From NCBI GenBank assembly GCA_009780825.1, contig WQZH01000016.1:1-51304 (forward strand): a stretch of 51,304 nt of DNA, given 5' to 3'. Both the position numbers and the translations under genes were made by a program. The stretch comes from Desulfobulbus sp. Lineage in GTDB: Bacteria; Desulfobacterota; Desulfobulbia; Desulfobulbales; Desulfobulbaceae. Shown here piece after piece: positions 35,776 through 42,816 of the stretch. The first letter of the stretch is position 1; every line of letters starts with the position of its first letter. The notes beneath the pieces were generated by a model. It saw only the letters and a program-made list of their open reading frames with translations, was not told the origin of the DNA and did not search any database.

Positions 35776-35804
35776 TTGACCCCTCCTTGAGGGACCTGTA
35801 CCAT
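35776..35804 (+). promoter_or_regulatory. Sigma-70-like promoter of the epsI/exosortase genes
   Basis: TTGACC (35776-35781) is followed after 17 nt by TACCAT (35799-35804). The spacer holds a small inverted repeat, CCCTC-CTT-GAGGG. Transcription would start near 35811, about 75 nt before the epsI ATG used here. Confidence 0.5.
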
Positions 35805-35885
35805 TATAGGTGGATGTATTGAATTCCTATGGGTTGTGGCCGGCTATGCGAGTCAGTAAATGAAGATACCGCACGGGAAACAAAG

Positions 35886-36569
35886 ATGACCGAGACCACC
35901 TACCGGGCCGAAAACAATATTTCGCTGTACCGGGTCCTCGTGGTGCTCCTTCTGCTGGGTTGCACTGCTTTTTTGTTGCAGGGCGTCACCGGAACGGTTC
36001 GGACCCCGATCAAGAAGTCATTGACTAAATTTCCTACGACTCTTGGTCAATGGCAAGAGGTGTCAAGCCATGAGTCTTTGCCGGGCGTGGTGGCAATGCT
36101 CGGGGTGGATGAGTATATCGAATACAATTACACGGCGCCTCTGTTGCCCCCTGTCAATTTTTATGTCGCTTTTTATGAATCCGTAGGCACTAGCGGCGGA
36201 TATCATTCTCCCAAGAATTGTATGCCGGGCGGAGGCTGGGGAATCGATGCGGTGAAGACAGTCGAAATCATTCCTAGGGGGGCGCAGTCGCCGGTCAATC
36301 TCACTGAAATGATTATTCGTAACCGGGACGAATACCAAGTGGTGTTGTACTGGTACCAGAACCGTGGTCGCATCATTGCCTCGGAGTACTGGGAGAAAAT
36401 CTATCAAGTGTTCGATTCTATCGTCATGGGGCGGCGCGACGGTACCTTTGTTCGCCTGTTGGCTCCAGTCGTTGATAAGGATATTCAGAAGACCGAGCAG
36501 GCGTTGCAGCAATTTGCCAGTCTGGCGCTCACCGAGCTGGACGATTTCCTTCCTGGAAGAAATTTATGA
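35886..36569 (+). CDS. epsI: EpsI family protein (exosortase-associated)
   Basis: This 227-residue protein has one N-terminal membrane segment (about 18-36). Its periplasmic EpsI domain contains FPTTLGQWQEVS and the signature YESVGTSGGYHSPKNCMPGGGW (here about 98-119), then VLYWYQNRGRIIASEY. EpsI proteins accompany exosortases and methanolan-type polysaccharide loci; their biochemical role is unknown. In many genomes EpsI follows or is fused to the exosortase; here it precedes it, and the two overlap by 4 nt (ATGA). The ATG at 35886 is chosen because the domain and membrane anchor begin there; an in-frame ATG at 35829 would add 19 residues. Confidence 0.88.
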   Translation: MTETTYRAENNISLYRVLVVLLLLGCTAFLLQGVTGTVRTPIKKSLTKFPTTLGQWQEVSSHESLPGVVAMLGVDEYIEYNYTAPLLPPVNFYVAFYESVGTSGGYHSPKNCMPGGGWGIDAVKTVEIIPRGAQSPVNLTEMIIRNRDEYQVVLYWYQNRGRIIASEYWEKIYQVFDSIVMGRRDGTFVRLLAPVVDKDIQKTEQALQQFASLALTELDDFLPGRNL

Positions 36570-37405
36570 TGCAACAGGGTAGCGTATTCCGTTCTCCTAA
36601 CCTTCTGCTCCTCCTGGTTGTCTTGGGGGGGGGGATTGCGCTGTACCACTCCATTGTAATCTCCATGGCGCAGGATTGGTTGAAAAATGACAACTATTCC
36701 CATGGGTTCTTAATTCCGCTAATCAGCGGGTACATGGTATGGAGCATGAAGGATGAGTTGCGCCGGCTTGCGCTGCAACCGGTCAACTGGGGGATACTGG
36801 TGTTGGTTGCCGGATTGGGACAACTGTATATTGCCAAAGTCGGCTCAGAGTATTTTCTGCAGCGATCATCAATCATCCTGGTCCTGCTGGGCATCGTGCT
36901 GTTCCTTGCCGGCACAGCTACTGCCCGCAAGGTGATTGTGCCGCTCATGTATTTGTTGTTCATGGTGCCCTTGCCAGCCATCATCTGGAACAAGATCGCC
37001 TTCCCCATGCAACTGTTTGCCAGCGCGGTGACAGAGGTGGTCATCCGGGCGATTGGCATCCCTGTCTTGCGCGAAGGCAATGTACTATACCTTGCGCAGA
37101 CAACCTTGGAGGTGGTCGATGCCTGCTCCGGGCTCCGCTCCCTGACCACCATGTTTGCCTTGAGTGCCGCCTTCTCTTGGTTTAGCGTCCTTTCAACGAC
37201 AAAGAAATGGATTCTCTTCCTTGCTGCGGCTCCCATCGCCATCCTCGCCAACATTGTCCGGCTGACCGGAACAGCCGGCCTTGCCAGTCTGTATGGAGAA
37301 AAGGCGGCACAAGGATTTCTCCATGATTTCTCGGGATTATTCGTATTCGTTGTTGGGTTGCTCTTACTCATGCTCACAAGTAAGGTGCTGCATGGTCGGG
37401 AATAA
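36566..37405 (+). CDS. Exosortase (EpsH family)
   Basis: This 279-residue polytopic membrane protein has about eight membrane segments. The predicted transpeptidase triad is visible: C187 in DACSGLRSL, R232 in NIVRLTG and H253 in FLHDFSG. The N-terminal NDNYSHGFLIPLISGYMVW and FMVPLPAIIWN are family stretches. Exosortases cleave the C-terminal PEP-CTERM sorting signal of secreted proteins at the inner membrane, probably passing them to a glycan. The subtype is uncertain: neighbours are those of XrtA loci, but the CSGLRS motif and separate upstream EpsI also occur in other subtypes. No PEP-CTERM protein is encoded in this window. Confidence 0.92.
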   Translation: MMQQGSVFRSPNLLLLLVVLGGGIALYHSIVISMAQDWLKNDNYSHGFLIPLISGYMVWSMKDELRRLALQPVNWGILVLVAGLGQLYIAKVGSEYFLQRSSIILVLLGIVLFLAGTATARKVIVPLMYLLFMVPLPAIIWNKIAFPMQLFASAVTEVVIRAIGIPVLREGNVLYLAQTTLEVVDACSGLRSLTTMFALSAAFSWFSVLSTTKKWILFLAAAPIAILANIVRLTGTAGLASLYGEKAAQGFLHDFSGLFVFVVGLLLLMLTSKVLHGRE

Positions 37406-37493
37406 TCCGGAAGAAACGGTACCCGGATCAATTCCGCACCGAATTCTCTCGCGATTTCATGTGCCTCCTCGGTATCGGGCTGAGTCCTTTAGT

Positions 37494-37522
37494 TTGACTA
37501 ACAGCCTGTTTCAGCATATACT
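37494..37522 (+). promoter_or_regulatory. Near-consensus sigma-70 promoter predicting a leaderless deacetylase mRNA
   Basis: TTGACT (37494-37499) and TATACT (37517-37522) are 5/6 matches to both boxes with a 17-nt spacer. Six T residues follow, then the ATG at 37529. Initiation 7 nt after the -10 box would fall on the A of that ATG. There is no Shine-Dalgarno sequence. Confidence 0.6.
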
Positions 37523-37528
37523 TTTTTT

Positions 37529-38353
37529 ATGGATCCGGTAATTAATTATCTCACCATCGATGTGGAAGACTACTTCCAGGTATCCGCTTTCGAGGATATA
37601 ATTCGGTCGGCGGATTGGGATGACATGGAGCACCGTGTGGTGCGCAATACCGAAAAAGTACTTGCTCTGCTGGCGGAATTCGATACCAAGGCGACATTTT
37701 TCATCGTCGGATGGGTCGCCGAAAAATTCCCGCACCTTGTCCGAGCCGTTCACGCGCAAGGGCACAGCATTGGTTGTCACAGCTATTGGCACCGCAAGGT
37801 GTACGATCTTTCGCCGGAAGAATTCCGCGACGATACCGTAAGGGTCAAGTCAATTTTGGAAGACATTATCGGCGAACCCGTGCTCGGCTATCGTGCTCCC
37901 AGTTACTCGATCACCCAGAAATCCCTGTGGGCACTCGGCATCCTCAAGGATCTGGGGTTTATCTACGATTCCTCGATCTTTCCCATCTATCACGATACCT
38001 ACGGCATTCCCGGTTCACCCCGCTTTGCCTACCGCCATCCCAACGGCCTGCTCGAATACCCCATTTCTACCGTCCGCATGTTTGGATGGAATCTGCCGGT
38101 TTCCGGCGGCGGTTATTTCCGTTTGTTTCCCTACAGAGGGAGTCGTTTTCTGCTGCGATCACTTAACAGTACCGAGCAACAGCCCTTTGTCTTTTATCTG
38201 CATCCTTGGGAAATCGATCCGGATCAACCCCGCATGCGGCAGGCCAGATGGCTTTCCCGATTCCGGCATTATAATAACCTGGATGCGACAGCGACCCGGC
38301 TCCGGCGTCTGTTATCCGAGTTTTCATTCATGCCGCTGCCTGCTCCTGCCTGA
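37529..38353 (+). CDS. Polysaccharide deacetylase, XrtA-associated (TIGR03006 type)
   Basis: This 274-residue NodB-domain enzyme would remove N-acetyl groups from the polysaccharide. Visible features are the catalytic/metal aspartate region IDVEDYFQVSAF (10-21), ATFFIVGWVAEKFPHLV, the metal histidines H84 and H88 in GCHSYWHRKV, GYRAPSYSIT (motif 3) and the C-terminal FYLHPWEIDPDQPR. There is no signal peptide, so action on a cytoplasmic lipid-linked intermediate is possible. The start codon has no ribosome binding site and lies directly after a strong promoter, which suggests a leaderless transcript. FemAB follows after 12 nt. Confidence 0.92.
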   Translation: MDPVINYLTIDVEDYFQVSAFEDIIRSADWDDMEHRVVRNTEKVLALLAEFDTKATFFIVGWVAEKFPHLVRAVHAQGHSIGCHSYWHRKVYDLSPEEFRDDTVRVKSILEDIIGEPVLGYRAPSYSITQKSLWALGILKDLGFIYDSSIFPIYHDTYGIPGSPRFAYRHPNGLLEYPISTVRMFGWNLPVSGGGYFRLFPYRGSRFLLRSLNSTEQQPFVFYLHPWEIDPDQPRMRQARWLSRFRHYNNLDATATRLRRLLSEFSFMPLPAPA

Positions 38354-38365
38354 ATTGCACTCATC

Positions 38366-39403
38366 ATGGATATTCGCATTGCCCAAGAAAGCGATCAGCA
38401 AGCATGGGATGTATATGTGCGGCATCATCCCAAGGGGCTTGCGTATCACCAATTCGCCTGGAAGTCGGCGATCAACAAAGCATATCGCTTCGGTGCATGT
38501 TATCTCTTGGCCGAAGAGCGTGGGCGCATAACAGGAGTATTGCCGCTTATCCTCTTTTCTGCACCATTTCGCAGGAAGCAATACATCTCATTACCTTTCT
38601 GCGATGTTGGCGGTGTGCTCGCCGACAGCACAGAGGCAGCTGGTCAGCTGACCGAGCAAGCCATCGCGTTGGCGCGGCGCGACAAGATTGCGAAAGTAGA
38701 GATTAGGGCGGTACGTGACGTGGAAAACAATGGAGATCCGGCAGATGTGTCGCAAAAGGTACGAATGGTGCTTGATCTGCCGGGTGATTCGGCACAACTG
38801 TTGGCCGGATTGAAAGCCAAGTTGCGCAGCCAGGTGAAAAAACCGATGCGGGACGGGTTGTATGTCCGTTTGGGCGGAGTGGAACTGCTGGATGATTTTT
38901 ATGCTGTTTTTGTCCAGAATATGCGCGATCTTGGCTCTCCGGTGCATAGCCGGCGCTGGATCCGGGCGGTTGTTCAATGCTATGACCAGCAAGCGCGGAT
39001 CGTAGTAGTCTACACGAGCGGAGGTCAGCCAGCGGCGGCAGGAGTGATGCTGCTGCATCCCGCAGCCGTCTCAAACCCATGGGCGTCATCCTTGCGTTCC
39101 TGCAAGCACCTGAATCCAAACATGCTGCTGTATTGGGCCATGCTCTCGTTCGCGGCGGACAATGGTTTTCCCCGTTTTGATTTCGGGCGGTCAACCCGAG
39201 ATGGCGGGACGTACAAGTTCAAGCAGCAGTGGGGAGCCAGGGAGATCCCCCTGCAGTGGACGGAGTTGTTGCATGTGCACACTATTCAGGCAAATCCCGG
39301 CTCTTCTCGGTTGAGAGAAGTTGTGGAAGAAATTTGGAGCAGGCTCCCGCTCAACCTGACTGCGTTTCTTGGGCCTCATGTTCGCCGCCATATTCCGCTA
39401 TGA
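38366..39403 (+). CDS. FemAB-related GNAT-fold protein (XrtA-associated, TIGR03019 type)
   Basis: This 345-residue protein has the tandem GNAT folds of the FemAB family (about 1-170 and 180-330). Stretches include HHPKGLAYHQFAWKSAI, ISLPFCDVGGV, RSQVKKPMRDGL, FGRSTRDGGTYKFKQQWGA. FemAB enzymes transfer amino acids from aminoacyl-tRNA in peptidoglycan synthesis; in exosortase loci this branch is assumed to acylate or aminoacylate a surface polymer. It lies between the deacetylase and a glycosyltransferase, which it overlaps by 4 nt if the latter starts at 39400. Confidence 0.88.
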   Translation: MDIRIAQESDQQAWDVYVRHHPKGLAYHQFAWKSAINKAYRFGACYLLAEERGRITGVLPLILFSAPFRRKQYISLPFCDVGGVLADSTEAAGQLTEQAIALARRDKIAKVEIRAVRDVENNGDPADVSQKVRMVLDLPGDSAQLLAGLKAKLRSQVKKPMRDGLYVRLGGVELLDDFYAVFVQNMRDLGSPVHSRRWIRAVVQCYDQQARIVVVYTSGGQPAAAGVMLLHPAAVSNPWASSLRSCKHLNPNMLLYWAMLSFAADNGFPRFDFGRSTRDGGTYKFKQQWGAREIPLQWTELLHVHTIQANPGSSRLREVVEEIWSRLPLNLTAFLGPHVRRHIPL

Positions 39404-39411
39404 GGACGGAG

Positions 39412-40356
39412 ATGGATTTTTCTATAATTATTCCTGCAAAAAACGAACAAAAACATTTGCCGAGCTGCCTTGACTCGCTCTCCCAGCTTGACTATCCGCA
39501 GGAAGCGTATGAAATACTAGTGATTGATAACGGCTCGACCGACAACACGGTTGCAATAGCGAAACAATATGGAGCCAAGGTTTTTATTCGCCCTGAATTG
39601 ACCGTTGCCGGTTTGCGCAACTTCGGAGCAAGCTATGCGCAGGGCCGATATCTGGCGTTTCTTGATGCGGATTGCACCGTGGCTTCTGATTGGCTTGCAG
39701 CGGCATCACTGTGGCCGAAGCAGGCGAATGTCTGTTGTTTTGGCGGCCCGCCAGAAAGTCCGGGAAATGGGACATGGGTGCAAAAGGCATGGTATATTGT
39801 GCGGTGCAAACAGCACATGACCGAAGAAGTCGAGTGGCTGGAATCGATGAACATGTTTGTCCGCAAAGAAATTTTTGATCAAGTCCATGGCTTTGACGAA
39901 ACATTGATCACTTGCGAAGATTACGATTTGTCACTTCGTTTGAGGCAACATGGCCGCATTGTTGCGGACAAGAGGATCAGGACTGTTCATCATGGCGAGG
40001 CCGCCACACTCGGCCATTTTTACCGCAAAGAAAGTTGGCGAGGAGTTAGCAATTTTTCTGGCCTCGGCCGCCATGGACTGCATCTTCGGGAATTGCCCAG
40101 TCTGCTTGCGCCCATCGTCTTTGTGCTGTGCCTTGCGGTCACGACAGCCGGCCTGGTTGTCTCTGTTGTAAAGGGCGACACGCTTTTGTTCTGGTCTGTT
40201 GTCGCTTTTCTCCTGTTGTGGCAGTTGCCTATTTTTTTGCTGGCCATGCTGAAGGGGAGAGTAAGCAACTCCTTCCAACTGCGCTGCGGACTGTATCTGT
40301 TGCTCAACACCTATTTCCTGGCCCGGGGTATGGCAATGTTTCGATGGAAGCGATGA
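39412..40356 (+). CDS. Family 2 glycosyltransferase with C-terminal membrane segments
   Basis: This GT-A glycosyltransferase of about 314 residues starts MDFSIIIPAKNEQKHLPSCL. It contains VIDNGSTDNTVAIA (nucleotide-binding Asp), LAFLDADCTVASDWL (DxD region, DAD) and the acceptor-side ETLITCEDYDLSLRL (ED motif). Two hydrophobic segments near 232-285 anchor it to the inner membrane. Its HHGEAATLGHFYRKESWRG stretch is typical of this subgroup. GAGG at 39402-39405 supports ATG 39412; ATG 39400, overlapping the femAB stop, is an alternative that adds four residues. It would add a sugar to the repeat unit. Confidence 0.88.
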   Translation: MDFSIIIPAKNEQKHLPSCLDSLSQLDYPQEAYEILVIDNGSTDNTVAIAKQYGAKVFIRPELTVAGLRNFGASYAQGRYLAFLDADCTVASDWLAAASLWPKQANVCCFGGPPESPGNGTWVQKAWYIVRCKQHMTEEVEWLESMNMFVRKEIFDQVHGFDETLITCEDYDLSLRLRQHGRIVADKRIRTVHHGEAATLGHFYRKESWRGVSNFSGLGRHGLHLRELPSLLAPIVFVLCLAVTTAGLVVSVVKGDTLLFWSVVAFLLLWQLPIFLLAMLKGRVSNSFQLRCGLYLLLNTYFLARGMAMFRWKR

Positions 40357-40898
40357 TGTCGGCTTATGTGATCATTCTGTGGGTATTCTGTCTATGCGCC
40401 CTGCTGTAAGTGTATGCAGGCTTTCCGGTGCTGGGATTGGCCGCCATCTTCCTGAAAAAAGACACAGCATTGACGAAAGCTACGAACCGACCGTCACCTT
40501 GATTATATCTGCCTATAACGAGGAATCGGTGATCCGGGACAAACTCGAGAATAGCAAGGCGCTTGCATATCCGGCCGACAGATTGGACATTTTGGTGGGG
40601 TCCGCCTGCTCCAGCAATCAAACGGACAGTATTGTCCGCACCCATGACAATCCTCGTATCCGCCTGCTCAGGATGGAGGAGAGAAGAGGAAAAACTTTTC
40701 CAGCTGGAGGAGCAGTGAGAATCCGATGTCCATTCAGTTGTCAGTGGCGACAGAGCCATTTATATGATCCGCTACACACGTTATCCCCATATACAGGCGG
40801 TCGAACTTATTGTCCTGCTGTATTACCTGCTCTCAATGTTTGCTGCTTCTCTCGTTGGATACTGCCGCGGCGTGTTGGGCAGTCAATCGGTAACATGA
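40353..40898 (+). pseudogene. Decayed membrane glycosyltransferase (GT2) remnant
   Basis: The frame starts at ATG 40353 overlapping the previous stop. It reads MMSAYVIILWVFCLCALL, meets TAA at 40407 and continues VYAGFPVLGLAAIFLKK. A loss of one A in the run at 40455-40460 would restore the frame of RHSIDESYEPTVTLIISAYN. The GT2 core then continues to RMEERRGKT near 40690, after which an internal deletion removes the catalytic middle. A third frame ending at 40898 carries a hydrophobic tail, including AVELIVLLYYLLSMFAASLV and GYCRG. The usual SDxSSDxT motif has become GSACSSNQT, losing its aspartates. Nonsense, frameshift and deletion together make it non-functional. Confidence 0.82.
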
Positions 40899-40920
40899 AA
40901 ACAGACACAGGGATGATCTC

Positions 40921-42792
40921 ATGTGCGGCATAGCAGGATTTACCTGTAGCGCTGTACCCGAAGGAGACACCGCGCTGCTCCACCGGATGGGAGAAGTCAT
41001 CGCGCACCGTGGACCGGATGCCCACGGAGAATTTCTTGACGACCATATCGGCTTGGCTCATAGGCGGCTTGCCATCATCGACCTGTCTGCGGATGGCGTA
41101 CAGCCCATGCATTCCGCTTGCGGCAGGTATGTCATCGTTTTCAACGGCGAGATTTATAATTTTCAGGAGTTGCGGACGAAATACGCGGCAAAAGGATATG
41201 TCTTTCGCAGCCGCACGGATACGGAAGTCATTCTGGCGGCCTATTCCTTTTATGGTGAATCCTGTCTTGCCCAACTGCATGGTATGTTTGCCTTCGCCCT
41301 CTGGGATACACGCCAGAAAACCTTGTTTTTGGCCCGCGACCGCATCGGCAAAAAACCTCTGTACTGGTGGCATGGAGGCAATGACCGTCTGGCCTTTGCC
41401 TCCGAGCTGAAAAGCCTGCTGCTGTTGCCTCAGGTCCGACCCGAGGTTGAGCCGACAGCCATTGTTGATTTTCTCAAGTACTTGTATATCCCAGCTCCCA
41501 AGACCATCTACAGCAATATTTACAAATTGCTGCCGGGTCATAGCCTGACCCTGCAGATCGGACAGAGTCCTGCAATAAGAGAATACTGGGATGTCGGCTT
41601 TGCCGCCAACGATGGACTTAGTTTTGCAGCGGCAACAGAGCATTTGCTGGACTTGATCAAGTGGCAGACCGCTCTGCGGATGTTTGCGGATGTCCCTCTT
41701 GGCGCCTTTCTTTCCGGAGGGGTCGATTCCAGCGGCATCGTGGCACTCATGGCCCAAAATTCCGCGGAACCGGTACGGACGTGTACCATAGGTTTTGCCG
41801 ACAAGGCCTTTGATGAAACGCCGTATGCCCGCGAAGTGGCTAAACGGTATGGCACCCTGCACCATGAATACCAAGTACGGGAAAACCTCATTGAAACCAT
41901 CCAGCTCTTGCCCAGATATTTCGACGAGCCCTTTGCGGATTCCTCGGCCCTGCCGACCTATCATGTTTCGAGGCTGGCCAGGCAGGCTGTGACTGTAGCG
42001 CTGTCGGGCGACGGCGGCGATGAATCGTTTGGCGGTTATCAGAAATATGTAACCGAGCTGATTGAACATAGGGTGCGCCGTACTGTACCCCGATTTCTGC
42101 TGCGCATTTTGCACAGTCTCACCACGGATTCCGTCAGTGGTTTGGGCAAAAAAATCGGCAGCCTGTCGACCTCGGCCCTAGCTGACTCCGACACTGGTTT
42201 TTACCACACCAATACCTTCCTCACTGACCAACAGCTTGGACAACTCCTTGCGCCCCGGCTCGCATCCTTCTGCCGCGATTACGATCCGGTCGAATACACC
42301 CGGCGGTATTGGGACAAACAGCAGGGGGCTGATCATGTCACCCGCATGTTGTATACTGATATCAAAACCTATCTTCCGGGCGACATCCTGGTCAAGGTCG
42401 ACCGCACCAGCATGGCCCATTCCTTGGAGGTCAGGGCGCCCTTGCTCGACCATAGCGTGGTGGAATTTGCCGCCACCCTGCCAAGCCGCTGGAAGATAGC
42501 GGGCCAGCGCAAGAAGATTATCCTCCGTCAGGCTTTTTCCTCGCTGTTGCCGAGCGATTTCCTGGCCCGCAGGAAGCAGGGGTTTAGCGTGCCCTTGGCG
42601 AGTTGGTTCAGAAATGAACTGCAACCGCTGACTCGGGAGATGTTGCTTGAAAACGAAGCCCTGGATCCGTACTTCAGCCGAAGCGCGATAGCCCGGTTGC
42701 ATCAGCGGCATATCCAGCAACGGGAGGATCACGGCACCCTGCTCTGGACCTTGCTGTCCTTTGCGCTTTGGCAGCGGGAGTATAGGATATGA
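40921..42792 (+). CDS. AsnB-type glutamine amidotransferase, XrtA-associated (TIGR03108)
   Basis: This 623-residue class II amidotransferase has the N-terminal nucleophile C2 (MCGIAGF), HRGPDAHGEF, and a glutaminase domain to about residue 210 (FNGEIYNFQELR). The synthetase domain has the PP-loop SGGVDSS (265-271) and LSGDGGDESFGGY. It resembles asparagine synthetase, but the family found in exosortase loci probably amidates a uronic acid or another carboxylate of the polysaccharide (inference; UDP-glucuronate is made by the locus). The start is fixed by the Cys2 requirement and preceded by AGGGATGA. It lies 22 nt after the pseudogene remnant. Confidence 0.9.
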   Translation: MCGIAGFTCSAVPEGDTALLHRMGEVIAHRGPDAHGEFLDDHIGLAHRRLAIIDLSADGVQPMHSACGRYVIVFNGEIYNFQELRTKYAAKGYVFRSRTDTEVILAAYSFYGESCLAQLHGMFAFALWDTRQKTLFLARDRIGKKPLYWWHGGNDRLAFASELKSLLLLPQVRPEVEPTAIVDFLKYLYIPAPKTIYSNIYKLLPGHSLTLQIGQSPAIREYWDVGFAANDGLSFAAATEHLLDLIKWQTALRMFADVPLGAFLSGGVDSSGIVALMAQNSAEPVRTCTIGFADKAFDETPYAREVAKRYGTLHHEYQVRENLIETIQLLPRYFDEPFADSSALPTYHVSRLARQAVTVALSGDGGDESFGGYQKYVTELIEHRVRRTVPRFLLRILHSLTTDSVSGLGKKIGSLSTSALADSDTGFYHTNTFLTDQQLGQLLAPRLASFCRDYDPVEYTRRYWDKQQGADHVTRMLYTDIKTYLPGDILVKVDRTSMAHSLEVRAPLLDHSVVEFAATLPSRWKIAGQRKKIILRQAFSSLLPSDFLARRKQGFSVPLASWFRNELQPLTREMLLENEALDPYFSRSAIARLHQRHIQQREDHGTLLWTLLSFALWQREYRI

Positions 42793-42816
42793 CCCAGGCA
42801 ACAATAGGTGGAGCCC

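Noticed and set aside
40807..42114. A 435-codon minus-strand frame over the amidotransferase gene
   Set aside because: It is antisense to a strongly conserved asparagine synthetase-like protein and has no ribosome binding site or family motif.
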